From assembly GCF_032854445.1 (NCBI RefSeq), contig NC_088298.1, positions 1,103,474-1,167,473 on the forward strand: 64,000 nt of DNA, read 5' to 3'. How positions within the stretch are numbered: position 1 is the stretch's first letter; the number at the start of each line of letters is the position of its first letter. Position numbers and translations under genes: made by a program. The notes under the pieces are model-generated. The model was given only the letters and a program-made list of their open reading frames with translations, was not told the origin of the DNA and did no database searches. Below, in pieces: positions 19,811 to 31,680 of this stretch. The DNA comes from Liolophura sinensis. Lineage: Eukaryota > Mollusca > Polyplacophora > Chitonida > Chitonidae.

Positions 19811-20299
19811 TTGACACTGAGTTCCCAAGGCAAACATTTAATTATTTCCAAATGTGGACATACCAATTGTCTTACATGTCCATCATTTGATACATCTGCC
19901 ACTTTTTTTCCTTCACTGACTGGTAAATGTTATTCTGTTAATTCCTACGTTAACTTAGGTTGTATTGCCTCCAACTGTATTTACTTGGTAACATGCAAGA
20001 ACTGTGGTCAGCAGTATGTTGGGAAGACCACCCAGAAACTACATCTACGGGTGAACGGGCACCGTAAGTCCGTGCGCAAGAAACAATTGCTAATAGGCAA
20101 GCATTTCTCTGCCTCCGACCATGATTGGGACCATTTCAGCATTCAAATAATAGAATCGGTTTATCCATCAACAAATGAGACAGATGTCGAATTTGAACGT
20201 AAAATCCGTGACCATGAGCTTTTCTGGATGCTAGAGATTGGTTCAGTCTTCCCGTATGGGTTGAATGATAACGTGATGGGAATCGGCAATGTTCAATAG
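19811..20299 (+). CDS. GIY-YIG endonuclease domain of the Penelope-like element
   Basis: Frame of 162 residues (from 19811) with an N-terminal cysteine cluster (CGHTNCLTC), then IYLVTCKNCGQQYVGKT, which carries the two halves of the GIY-YIG motif with a CxxC between them, then a conserved LRVNGHRKSV helix and an E-rich C-terminal part (DHELFWMLEIGSVFPYGLND). The domain nicks target DNA for priming in Penelope-like elements. A CxxC between the motif halves and the N-terminal location fit the Naiad/Chlamys type. The frame ends with a stop at 20297, so as it stands it is not fused to the reverse transcriptase downstream. Confidence 0.75.
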   Translation: MTLSSQGKHLIISKCGHTNCLTCPSFDTSATFFPSLTGKCYSVNSYVNLGCIASNCIYLVTCKNCGQQYVGKTTQKLHLRVNGHRKSVRKKQLLIGKHFSASDHDWDHFSIQIIESVYPSTNETDVEFERKIRDHELFWMLEIGSVFPYGLNDNVMGIGNVQ

Positions 20300-20607
20300 A
20301 AACATGATTCACAAACACGTTACAGTTAGCTGTTTAGTAGGATTGTCGTATGACACCAATAGCATGTATGTTCTACGCACAGTATTATATGCACTGACAT
20401 TGAACTTGCTAAAACAGGTAGGTCAAGACGTATCCAGTAACATACACAATTTTAATGTTCAATCTCACCTGATACATCTGTGTCAAGACGTATAGTATTT
20501 TCGATTATATCGCCCTGTAACTACAACTGAAACTCACACGATCGACTTTCTGAAGATAAAGTATGTAGACGGAGGCCTTGATTTAGTTAACCTACCACTC
20601 ATCTTTA

Positions 20608-21808
20608 ATGAACTTGATGTTCGTAGTGCTGTGCCTTCCATATCCTATGAGTATACAAAGCCTATCGTTTCCTAAATTTTCAATTATTCCCAGGCCATCA
20701 AGGAGTTCGATTTGGCGACGTATACTTCTGGCGGCTATAGCTGGGATTGTGAATCCTCAGTTTTTACCTACAAATAGACATGTCCTGACTGGTGACCTTA
20801 ATATTATAAAGAATCATTATCTAAGCAATCTCTTTGTGAGAGGTCATAAGTGTAGAGAAAAGAGAAATGTCAACATTTGATCTAACCAAAAAAAATATCA
20901 TCTCAGCGCTTGAGGAATATGGTCAAAGCGGGAGAAAATGGATTCTTCGATACTTAACGATTGGCTTGAGATTGTCAAAAAGAAGGTTAGTTTCGCTATA
21001 CACCGTATAGGCATTCACGCTCTACCTAAAGTTAAACAGGTTCTGAAGGATCCCATTGTGCAAGAAACACTCGCTGACCTTCATAGTAAATCTGTCATCA
21101 CTGTAGCAGACAAGGCTCCTAATAATGCCATATCTATTTGCAAGAATTATTATTATCAAATTCTCGTTCAAGAGCTATGTGCATCTACAACGACATCCAT
21201 GTATTGTGCTACTACATGTACTCTGGAGGAACAATTTAATAAACACAAAACCTTTCCTAAAGAAAGGCGCATAAATATACCTACCCGTCACACAGAAATA
21301 CCACAACTTTACTGGATTCCTAAAATGCATAAATCCCCAAACAAGGCTCGATTTATTGCGGGTTCAAGAAATACCACCAAACTCTTGTCGACCCTACTTA
21401 CGAGAGCTTTACAAGAAGTAAAGTCATTTTAGAATAAGTATTGTTGTGCCATAACAAAAAATTCAGGTGTCAACTGCATGTGGATTCTTAACAACTCCAA
21501 ACGCCTTACAGAAGAGCTTGATGCTCATATGAATTATACCGTACAAAGACGTATCCACATGGGATTTCTCTACTCTCTATACCACATTTCCTCACAAAGA
21601 TCTTACTGAAAGAATATCGTCGCTATTTTGTCTCGTTATTGACTAAAACAGGTCACCATTACATTAACGTAAGAAGCAATAAGGCTTTCTTTAGTTCCAC
21701 TATTTATGAAGGTTACGACTCACTCTTTATTGAATTACTTCAATTTCTCATTAATAACATTTATGTGAAATTCGGGAATACCATTTACCAACGGTGCATA
21801 GGTATTCC
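20608..21808 (+). pseudogene. Penelope-like reverse transcriptase, N-terminal portion
   Basis: Recognised by LYWIPKMHKSPNKARFIAGS (about 21311-21370), the Penelope version of RT motif 2/3, preceded by an ITVADKAPNN segment. Downstream at about 21760-21808 the frame reads toward GIP, where the hAT element cuts it. Stops separate the segments: one closes the frame at 21430. The portion after the hAT gives GINCAPLLADLYLF (RT motif 4 region). Confidence 0.65.
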
Positions 21809-24800
21809 CAGGGTTCGTACACTTATAATCTGGTGAAATTCCATGACTTTTCCAGGTAGATTTTATGAAATTCCAGGTACTTTCATGCTTTTGTTTGCTT
21901 GCTTGCTTGCTTGGTGATTAACACTGCGCTTAACATTATTTCAGTCATATGACAGTGATATACTATCTCCTTGTGGTAAGGGAAGGACCTTGTTCCCAAA
22001 GTGCTGCCTCCACTGAAGCATCATGCCAAAGATACCGAATGACAGCCCAGCCAGTCACTAGTTAAGTGGACACCGGGCCGACCAACTGTCACCTGTGTTT
22101 TCCCTTCTCTATTCCTCCCATGCCGAGTGTCAAGCGAGGAATACGGTTTGACACTGGATCTCCCCAGCCTCTGGCAAGGCTCTATACACCAGGCCATCAA
22201 GGCGGGTTTTGACACCGTCCATTAGTGTTTAAATTAAGAACTTGATAGACACAATCCGGATCAGCTTTCTTAATTAAGCAGCAAATAATACGAATGTACA
22301 CAAATCCTTGTGACTCAAAATCTTACACAAAGAATGTTGTTTATGAAGGAGGGGAAGACGTCACAATTGGCATTTCTTCAGCCAATGTTTGATGGATTGA
22401 TTTATTGGTTGGCATTAATCGTCATACTATAAACTATTGGTAGAGCATGCAAGTTTTCCTGGTAGAGGAAGCCAGAGTGCCTCTAAAGAAACACTGACCA
22501 TCATGCACGGAAGATACTGACGGCTCTTTTATATCTTCCTAGTGATTTCCACTGACAATATCAGTGTGTGAGCAGATTTCTGTGTACCACCAACAATGAT
22601 GGAGCTCCGAGCATGAGAATCTTGAAAATTCTCTGACTAAGTGAAACCAGGGAAGTAACTCTAGCTATCCCTGTTAAAATAACACAAATTATGCATTGAG
22701 AACAACATACATGTATTTTAATATAAAAATATACACTTTTCCTTCTTTAGAACACTTAGTATACCGGTATATTTCACTCAGTCATTTGATTGACAATCAA
22801 GTTAACTGTTCTTAATTTGATCTAGTTTCTCCTTCCATTCTTTCTCAGACACCTTCACCTCCTCTCTCTTCTTTTAGAAGACTGGCGAAGGCTGTTAGAC
22901 TTGGCCATAAATGTCAAATTGCGAGTTGTCTCTGCTTTTATTGCGAACTCATCGGCAGACTTTTCCAGGGCTGCTGCGTCTATCTCCAGTCTTTTCTTTT
23001 TCAATTTGATCTCCTCTATATCATCAATCAACAGTTTCCGTTTCTCGGTCACCTTTTCAGCTTCTTTTGTTTTCTTCTGCTCTTCTAGGTACGCACAATA
23101 TCTCTGCCTCGCCCCACCAATAGACAACAGCAGCTCCTTTGTTATTGATACGTTGTCAATACTGCGAATTGCCTGCAAATGGTCACAGATAATCCTCTGT
23201 CCCACGTAAGATTGTTCTTTAAGATTTTCAACCTCAATCTGTCGATTTATTGAAAAGCCTCGCTCTACAGACGCTTGTCCGTGAGACAGCAGAAGTAGGG
23301 AGGCAACAAATTTCCGCAAATGACTGTATGTAGTCTTGTTTGCCATGGTGTCAAATAACGGTACATCTACTCTGGAAGTATCATAGTCAAACCCATTAAA
23401 GTCACTCATTCTGCTCGGAACAACGTCCGTAGTGAATCGTTGGTATTCACGTATGATGCCATCGCATAGATGCTCATCATGTACTCTAGCATCCACCACA
23501 ATTCTCAAGGCATGTTTCAATTTATTTAGATTACTGGTACATGTATCATTTGAGGTCATGTTTTTCGGATTCAGGAAAGTACAATTACGAACAAGGGAGT
23601 GGTTTAAAGGAGACATTTCCTGTAGTTTGTTAATAACTTTCAACAAACTCTGTTTACATTCCATTCTGAATTTTAACACTCTTTTGTCACTGATAATTTT
23701 CATTGTTACAAGCTGTTCCACTAAATTTTCAGTTCTAAACCCTATTTGTATATTTTTAGAGGCACAGTGATTGCTCCTGGCAGTATCATCAATGTTCACT
23801 AGTTTAACTATTGTGGATGCTGTTGTCAGCACATCGTTTTTGATAACCCTCCCCATTAAAACTTCTAAGAAGAGAATGCAGATCAGGTGCCAGGAACGGC
23901 AACATTGTTTTATCTGTCTGATAGCGCCTTAGGAATGGGGTCACTTCTTTGGAAAGAGACAAAACAAATGAAAGTTTTGCCGACCTGAGAGGATCTTTAA
24001 TAGCTTCCTTAACAGATCTGAATGACTTAGTGTTTGGGTTAGGGCATTTACCATCCCCCACAGCTTGGACATACATGGCAAGGTGTGGAAATATCGTCTG
24101 TAGGCGTTCCACCACTGTAACATTTTCCACCCATCTACAAAATCAAAAAAATTCATAAACTTACCACAATGCATAAGAGTCTGTTTATAAAATAAATATG
24201 ATGATTAATACAAGTATTACAATGCAACACTGAGTAGATGTGTGAATTTCAGGTTTGTGACCTGTCCAAAACATCCTGTGAAAAACACTTGTGAATTGCT
24301 ACATTAAACTTTGACACTATAAACTCTTAAAAGTACTATAACTTTTAGACTATATTTTGTTTATCTTCATAATTTTATTTTTAATTAAATTATTATTAAT
24401 ATTATATTTTCAAGAACAGGTTTATATCAGTTTCAGAGAACTGTGGCTTTAACTTAAAACATTAAAACATATCTCTATAAAAGAGAAATACATATTTTGA
24501 AGTAAATATGTATTTTATGAATAAAACACAGCGTGTTTCAATAAAAGCAAACAAACAAAAAATACAAACAAACAAATTATACCGTGTCTTACAGAACTTC
24601 ACAGGCCACATTGAAGAGCTCTTTCGTAACACATTTTCATAGTCCTCCCGTCTGGTAGGTGTATCCTTGAACAACCAATGTGCATTTTTTAGGAAATCAT
24701 TCACAGTCCATCCCGTTGCATCTATCCCATGTTTGAAAGCTCCATGTAGAATATGTAGTCCACAGCTCCCTATATCAATAAGCTTCGAGAAACCCGCTCT

Positions 24801-25547
24801 TCCTCTCTCTTTTTGCATCATTTCATGTAGCTTCCAATTCACATTTGGCCCGTCCAATGACAACTGGAGAAGTGAGGTCATATTCAGTTCTGCTGTACAT
24901 GTTCCAAACACATGTTGCTTGTCATCAGCAGTAGAATGTCCAATAAATGAGGTAAAGTAACGTGAAACAACTTGTTCATTGTTCCATATTCGTATGTACA
25001 TGTCCATCTGTTTATTCTGTGTTTTCACATTGGCACGTTTGAACAGAAGATTCCTGAAGTACGGTGCATTTAGCTAGTTCGGTTTTATCCCTCAAACCAG
25101 CCAACCAGTCCTTATACCGTACATCATCCAACCAGCGATCACTAAAACGACACTTTTTGGGCATGACAACGCCGCTTGTTTGTTTGACTTATTTACGCTT
25201 CAATAACTGGACAAAATGGCCGAGACATGTGGGAAGCTACAGGAGTTGCCACCCCTGATTTCGGAGCTCTTCAATATTATTTACGATTACATACCCTAAA
25301 TCAGAGAACACTAGCACGAACGTGAGCGGATGGTTAAGAGCATTATTTTGGATATATTTTCTGGTTTGCAATACCATATTTTATTTTCATGTATTTGTAA
25401 TTTCAAATGATTTACATATTGCTAAAATTCCCTGACTTTCCATGACCTAAGTCAAGCATTACAAAATTCCCTGACTTTGCAGGACCTGGAATAAGCAAAA
25501 GCATTTCCCCTGACTTTCCAGAAATTCCATGACCCGTACGAACCCTG
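21809..25547. mobile_element. hAT-like DNA transposon inserted in the Penelope-like element
   Basis: Perfect 12-bp terminal inverted repeats CAGGGTTCGTAC / GTACGAACCCTG (21809-21820, 25536-25547). The sequence TATTCC flanks both ends (21803-21808, 25548-25553), or read one base differently an 8-bp duplication with one mismatch, which is the size normal for hAT. Near the right end are repeated CCCTGACTTTCCA-type subterminal strings. The inside codes for a transposase on the minus strand. About 3.74 kb. Confidence 0.85.
22855..25028 (-). CDS. hAT-like transposase, split coding region
   Basis: Three minus-strand blocks read in order: 25028-24462, with QLSLDGPNVNWKLHEMMQK and GSCGLHILHGAFKHG; 24130-23804; and 23856-22855. 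The last contains LLLSHGQASVERGFSINRQ, the hAT C-terminal dimerisation region, then a Lys/Glu-rich coiled-coil tail. AG/GT borders around the blocks suggest introns. The enzyme would cut and paste the element through the DDE catalytic fold. An N-terminal zinc finger was not found. Whether the coding set is complete cannot be judged by eye. Confidence 0.65.
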
Positions 25548-25666
25548 TATTCCAATGGGCATCAATTGTGCGCCTCTTTTGGCAGACCTATACCTGTTTC
25601 CATATGAATACTGTTACGGTATTGAAAACAGCAACAGAAAACAGACTCAGTGACTCAATATTACAA

Positions 25667-26598
25667 TGTAAACAATGCTTTATATATATAAAATGAGACA
25701 TACAGTTTTACAGACAGTTCAACAACAACAACATAAAAAACATACACATCAGTATTACCGGACTTTAAAAGTTTCCAGTTCACCTTTGCATCCCAAGGAA
25801 CGTATTCCAGGAGATCCAACGTAAAGACCATGGGATAAACCCACAATTCACACAAGTCACAAATTGTCCCAGTCAGGCACTTCGCTAGGTTAGCGAACGC
25901 GAACACAGTACACAGGTTACACAGAACTGGAACAGTCAAGCCTTTGAATGACGTCACACCCGCAGAGCACAACACAGGGTAAATACAGGCATGGAGGTAT
26001 AATCCACTTTAGAACAGTTTCCCGCAGAAACTCACAAACGAGCCGTTCAGAGACGTAGAGTAATGTCACCTTGTGGCAGAACGAACGTCCTTTGCAAAAC
26101 TGAAAACTTCAGTTTAGAGTCCTTGACGACCTTCTCGGTCAGGTGAGGTCAGCGTGTTAAACAAATTACACAGTCAACACCGTATAATCATAATAAAGAT
26201 CCGAACACCAATAAACGTGACTTCCGCAGAAATTCATATAAACCCAAAAACGAAAATAAACCAATAATAAACGAAACTGGCATCACCAGCTCATATCAAT
26301 ATAATGGACTCGATACGAGAGCGTCGCACACTCTCCTGGCTCCCAGTGGATGCAGCAAAAATACCACCTCTCTGCACAGAAAACACGGCTTATATACGTC
26401 CCAGGTTGAGTTCAACTATTTTTAAACACAGAACTAACAGCCAATGAACAGCCAGTGAAATAAACAAAGCATTGAACAAGGTGCTTTCCATCAGGTCCGC
26501 GCTGTACATATATAACAGGGCCTATTATGCTTATAACATATAACACAAAGGTCCGCAGACTAACAGTACATGAAAACGTTAAATAGTCATACATAACA
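25667..26598 (-). repeat. LTR of the Gmr1-like element
   Basis: On the minus strand the block begins TGTTATGTATGAC directly after a polypurine tract (AGGGTGGGGG) and ends in ATTGTTTACA, the TG...CA outline of an LTR. About 930 bp. Without a second copy the limits rest on the polypurine tract and the end dinucleotides. Confidence 0.5.
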
Positions 26599-26743
26599 CC
26601 CCCACCCTTCAGGGAAAAAAAGTTTTGCATAAAACTTTCTTTAACATATTCATAATTATGAATAATAATAACGTTTACCACAGTCTTTACAAACAAAGCT
26701 GCAGAAAACCAACTAGACACGTGACAAACAATCAGCAATCACA

Positions 26744-27187
26744 TTATCTTTCCTTTTTATGTTTTATGTGTCTAATCTCTAGATTAAATTCTTGCAAAAG
26801 CAAACTCCACCGTAACAATCTTGGGTTTTTACCTTTTAGTTTGTGCAAGAAGGTTAAGGGATTGTGATCTGTATACACAACAATGGGGTAACTTGACGAA
26901 GTCACATATACTTCAAAATGCTGTAATGCTAGAATAAAGGACAGACACTCCTTTTCTATTGTCGAATAATTTCTCTGGCACTTGTCAAATTTGCGCGAGA
27001 AAAAACATACAGGGTGATCAACGTGATCTGTTTCATTTTCTTGTAACAAAACTGCCCCAGCAGATATATCACTAGCATCAACAGCTAGCTTAAATGGTAA
27101 ATTAAAATCAGGTGCTACAAGTATGGGGCCGCGGCTTAGCATGGCCTTTAATCTATCAAAAGATCTCTGACACTCAATGGACCACAA
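26744..27187 (-). pseudogene. Ty3 RNase H region
   Basis: Typical Ty3 RNase H segments: FKLAVDASDISAGAVL, then CFFSRKF, NYSTIEKECLSFILALQHF and VVYTDHNPLTFL. Part of the broken Gmr1-like element. Confidence 0.8.
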
Positions 27188-27309
27188 GAATTTAGCACCT
27201 TTCTTTAACAGCTAAGTTAGTGGCTCACTAACAAATGAAAAGTTCCTACAAAACTTACGATAATAACCTGCCATGCCCAAAAACGCTTTAATTCTCTCTT
27301 ACAACTTGG

Positions 27310-28576
27310 CACTGGAAAACAAGAGATAGCAACTCCACTAGGATGTACAACATTGAGATCAGTGCTATCTCTGTCTACATATGGCTTTAACATGTTCATG
27401 TGACAAAGTTGTCTAGATTTACGCCGATCAGGAGTGAAAATAATATAATTAAGATCACTTAGCCTCTTGTCTACTACATAAGGTCCAAAATAACGAGCTT
27501 CAAGTGGCTTACCACTAACTGGAAGTAAGGCCAATACTTTTTGACCAACTTCAAATCTGCGTCTTACTGTCTTTTTGTCATATTTAGTTTTCATACTCTT
27601 CTGAGAAGCTGTAAGATTCTCTCTGGCTAACTCACATACTCTGTTGAGCTTAGTACGAAAACTTGACACATACTGTAATAGGTTAACATTGCCACTATCA
27701 CCAGACAAACTTTTCCTTGAACAACTGTAGTGGACCACGCACAGTATGGCCAAACACAAGCTCAAATGGACTAAATCCAAGTGACTCTTGTACAGACTCT
27801 CTTACAGCAAACATTAACAAAGGTACACCCTCGTCCCAATCTTTCCCTGTCTCAAAACAATAAGTTCTTATCATACTTTTCAGTGTCTGATGCAATCTCT
27901 CTAGTGCTCCTTGACTTTGTGGGTTATAAGCTGAGGACTTATACTGGCTAATACCTAGCTCATGCATAATCTGTTGGAACACACCAGACATCAAATTTGA
28001 ACCCTGGTCTGACTGTACTGACTTAGGCAGACCAAACATGGTGCAGAACTTAACTAAAGCCTTAATTACAGTCTTGGCAGTAATATTCCTTAGTGGAATT
28101 GCCTCTGGGAAACGAGTTGAAGTACACATTATAGTTAACATATACTGATTTCCAGACTTTGTCTTAGGTAGCGGACCAACACAATCTATTAAGATTCTAC
28201 TGAATGGCTCACCAATTGCAGGAATAGGCCTCAAGGCTGCCTTGGGGATTGTCTGGTTAGGTTTCCCCACTAACTGACATGCATGACAAGACCTGCAAAA
28301 TTCAGTAACATCTTTCCTTATTCCTGGCCAATAAAAATGACTGAGAATCTTATGATAGGTCTTATTAACACCTAAATGACCTAACGGCTTTTCATGCGCT
28401 ATGGTCAGTATGTCTTTACGATAAGACTTGGGCACAACTACCTGATGCTTAATTGCCCATTCATCCTCCAACGAAACATCGGGAGGCCTCCACTGCCGCA
28501 TCAATATGCCAGACTTGACATGGTAGTAGCATGGGTCAGGTAAAAATTCACCATCTTTAGCTGCATCATTAAACAA
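27310..28576 (-). pseudogene. Ty3 integrase region
   Basis: Zinc-binding H and CxxC region (HLGVNKTYHKI, then CRSCHACQL), catalytic core with ILIDCVGPLPK, VQSDQGSNLMS and NPQSQGALERLHQTLK holding the DDE residues, and a C-terminal region with EVGQKVLALLPV-like and YFGPYVV segments. Part of the broken element. Confidence 0.8.
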
Positions 28577-28612
28577 GCAAGAAATACTTGGATCATTGTG
28601 TTGTTCAGCAAT

Positions 28613-29206
28613 CTACTCAGTCCTACAAAATGGCTGATCACCACTAACAAAATTAGTATCTACTTCCTGCTGGCTGTCTAATTTGGAAGAATCTCCATCC
28701 AACATGTTGTTGAGAAAAGACTCACTCAAATCAACAGTACCACCCTGGTCTGTACTGACTTTTCTAGACATAGCTCTTGTAACAACACAGGACGGATATA
28801 AACCCGCTATCTCGCTTTCAACTGGCTTTGTGACTGAATTCAGAGAAGGCTTATCAACCATTAAGGGATCAACAGTAACTTTATCATGTGCTAAGTCATT
28901 TCCCAACAACAAATGAACACCCTCAAAAGGTAATGAAGGCTTAATGCCTACCCTGACAGGTCGAGATATCAAATCTGATGACAAATAAATATCATGAAGG
29001 GGAACACTGACAAAGTCACTAGACTCTACTCCTCTAATAAGGGCACGAACCCCAGAGTATGACTCTTCAGAAAAGGGCAGAGTATTCATCAACAACAGAG
29101 ACTGAGATGCCCCAGAATCCCTTAATATCTTTATAGGGGTAGCACAAGACATGTCGCTTCTAAGCGACACTGAACCAGAATTGATAAACGGAGCGAAGCT
29201 ATCCAT
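28613..29206 (-). pseudogene. Retroviral-type aspartic protease region
   Basis: The catalytic loop DSGASQSLL is followed by a protease-like fold and a HLLLGNDLA segment. It processes gag and pol products in the family. Part of the broken element. Confidence 0.7.
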
Positions 29207-29257
29207 AGATTTTTGGGAATCTTATCCAATCCCGTATCAGCTAACTCAGATCTGCTT

Positions 29258-30371
29258 TTAACTGCTGATGTAACTTGTGCATGTTTTGTGCATTGTAACA
29301 CAAAGACCTGTGGGCTTAGACTCATTCTGAGCTTCCCGTCTCCTTTTCAACTTGTAACATTTACTCATCACGTGACCTTCCCGCTTGCAAAAATTAAAAG
29401 TGACCCTATTTCGAGGACTACCATTCCAATCTGAACTACGTGAACCATGAGATGTAGAACCACTGGAGCCTGGTGTAGAACTCTTCTGTGTAGAGCTACC
29501 TCTACCTGTTGCATGTGACTGGGTATTTCTACGTGTAAATGAATTAAATGGCTTACCCGTGTATGTAACCTTCTGTGTCAAGGAATAAGCATCAGCTAAA
29601 CTGGCTGCCTCTTCAAGTGTACTCGCCTTCTGCTCATCAACGAACACCTTTACATCATTATGAATACAACGCTTGAACTCTTCTACCAGCACAAGCTGAC
29701 GCAAACTTTCAAAATCCTTGCCTATTTTCTTGGCTATACACCAGCGATCAAACAACTGCTCCTTAGCTCGACCAAACTCAACGTATGTCTGATCTCTACC
29801 TTTTTCATAGTTACGAAATTTCTGGCGGTAAGCTTCAGGCACCAATTCATAACCCTTCAAAATTACCTCTTTCACATAGTCATAATTGGAAGCATTCTCT
29901 ACACTTAACTGAGTGTAAATTTCCCTGGCCTTTCCAATTAGCACACTCTGTAATAACATAGTCCAGAACTCTTTAGGCCACTTTAAGCTATTTGCAATTT
30001 TCTCAAAATGCAGAAAATATTTATCCACCTCTTTTTCCTGAAAGGATGGAACTAACCGAATGTATTTGGTCACATCAAATCCTGAATCCTGTCTACCGGA
30101 AGGACCCAGTTCCTCATCTCTCTCAACCTCTAACTTTTTCATTTGGAACTCCAATTCTCTTTCCCTCTCTCTTTCTTGCATTTTCAACTTTTCTAACTGT
30201 ATCTCATGTTCCCTCTCTTTCTCTTTCCTCTTTCTCCAATCTCAACTTTAACTCAAACTGCTTAAACTTAAGCTCGGCATCAGACTGACCCTCGAACTCA
30301 TAATCAGATAATGCAGAACTATCAAACTTACCTATCCCCACTAAATGTTTCAACTGCATATCTCTTTTCCT
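29258..30371 (-). pseudogene. Gag region, SCAN-like capsid and zinc knuckle
   Basis: An N-terminal Glu/Arg-rich coiled coil is followed by an all-helical capsid region (EAYRQKFRNYEK, then LVEEFKRCIHNDV and ASTLEEAASLADAY), similar in layout to vertebrate SCAN domains, and a CxxxxGHxxxxC knuckle (CKREGHVMSKC). Part of the broken element. Confidence 0.7.
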
Positions 30372-30717
30372 CCATGAAGACTTTACGGACAAAAATAAAA
30401 ATGTCCTTTCACGCCACCTTTACGACAAAAGGGATGATTTCAATTTTGATATTGTAAATTATCCTTATTTGGATAGCAATATACCAAAGGGTTCTGCATA
30501 TGGCGTATACATATCTCGCCTTGTAGCATTTGTCAGATCTTGCGTAAATTGTGATGACTTTTAATCTGCGTCACAAGTTGTTAGTTCAAAAACTAGTTTG
30601 TCAAGGGTATTCCATCAAACGCCTTCATTCTAAGCTCCTCAAATATTACAATGAGTATAGCACTCCTGTTGGCAGGTATGGACAGAGCGTTCAGAATCTC
30701 TGGCGATCTGCATTGTG
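30372..30717 (+). pseudogene. Penelope-like reverse transcriptase, C-terminal portion
   Basis: Encodes LYDKRDDFNFDIVNYPYLDS, then PKGSAYGVYISRLVAFVRSC and a basic C-terminal helix, matching the end of the RT of Penelope-like elements. It continues the element interrupted by the Ty3 insertion. A related end is found inverted at 41091-41851. Confidence 0.65.
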
Positions 30718-30719
30718 AT

Positions 30720-30880
30720 CAGCCACATAGATGCCGCTGTTATCCTTATGTACATATATATTGCGTATATGATATTTAACAACATAGATGGCGCTGGTTG
30801 CCGAGCGTAACCGTCTATCTTGTAGACAGCTTTTATACAGACCAGCATGTCATGTGTAACATCATAGATGGCGTCTCGTA
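30720..30880 (+). repeat. Thrice-repeated ATAGATGGCGCT-type motif in the Penelope-like 3' UTR
   Basis: ATAGATGCCGCT (about 30726), ATAGATGGCGCT (about 30783) and ATAGATGGCGTC (about 30864) follow the RT stop. All three are kept in the inverted second copy (41615-41725). Conservation in two separate copies suggests a role in the element's RNA. Confidence 0.7.
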
Positions 30881-31175
30881 TGGTATGAGATCATATTAAC
30901 GGGAAAGATGTAATCGTCCGTTACTCACAGTGCGACTGAGATACCTGGTTTAATTGTTACTTGACCTGGAACTCATCCATGGACTTTGAATTTGAAATTT
31001 GAAAACTGATGACCGCTTCTCTCTTGTGCGTTACCGGCTTTATTTGCTGTTTGTATAATTTCTTACATACCTTTGTCCTTGGGAGCAAGTGTTAAACGTT
31101 GTTTTGGAAATGGATCTTGCGACTATCGACTTACGGACTACAAATGGTATATGAATGTCAGACATGACGCTAATA

Positions 31176-31680
31176 ATTCGTACACAAACTGACGATAGCG
31201 TCACCAGTCCGCTCGACTTTGAAGAGCCCCGGCGTACGTTTCTCAAAGTCGTAGTGGTCGCGTCGAGGCAACCATTTGTCCCGCCCCTCCTCGTATGCCG
31301 CCCACAACTCAGGTTTAACCAAGGATTCCCAGTCCAGGCCAGACCACGCCATGTATGCAGAGTACGTGTTCATGTCGCAGTACTGCCAGTTTGGCATACT
31401 GGTACACGATACATCCTATTTGTAAGAGTAGGTTGCAACGAATGGTCCTCTTGCTTACCACTTCGAAGGTGTCATCAATTTGGTCAACTGCACGGCACCA
31501 GTAACTTGCGCTTCTTCGTCAGGTCACAAATTTTCACAACCACATGCCGGTTTTGGTTGTCACGGTTTTGCCATAGCCGGAATTTCCCCAAAACTTCATC
31601 GTTTCCCCTATAAGAGCCATGGCAGGGTCGGCGTCCCCCTCTCGCCGGGCTTGGCTGACGGCATCTGCGAATGATTGGAA
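31176..31680 (-). pseudogene. pPolB: Relic of an older Polinton (polymerase C-terminal fragment)
   Basis: The minus strand encodes WQYCDMNTYSAYMAWS, RRDHYDFEKRTPGLFKVE and other segments collinear with the palm and thumb of the polymerase at 58634-62605, but much more diverged. It lies directly outside the right end of the Penelope-like element, opposite the small-gene relic at 19260-19385. A broken fossil fragment. Confidence 0.75.

Larger units (their letters stand above)
25667..30371 (-). mobile_element. Ty3-type LTR retrotransposon, Gmr1-like (fossil)
   Basis: Parts in transcription order on the minus strand: gag, aspartic protease, integrase, RNase H, polypurine tract and one LTR-like block (25667-26598). 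Integrase precedes RNase H, unlike standard Ty3 order but as in Gmr1-like elements, and the gag resembles the SCAN domain derived from that group. It is inserted in the Penelope-like element, whose sequence resumes at about 30372. I see no second LTR. The copy is broken, with several breaks, and incomplete. Confidence 0.75.
19414..31172 (+). mobile_element. Penelope-like element, permuted Naiad-like type, with nested insertions
   Basis: Reading left to right: an incomplete terminal repeat (19414-19549), a GIY-YIG nuclease frame (19811-20299), reverse-transcriptase segments (about 20608-21808, 25548-25620, 30372-30717), a 3' untranslated part with a thrice-repeated motif, and a longer terminal repeat copy (30932-31172). 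Both terminal copies run from GCGACTGAGATA to GACATGACGCTA. The nuclease precedes the reverse transcriptase, the reverse of classical Penelope elements and the order known for the Naiad and Chlamys groups. A hAT element and a Ty3 element have inserted in it. Several stops and frame changes show it is dead. Confidence 0.75.
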
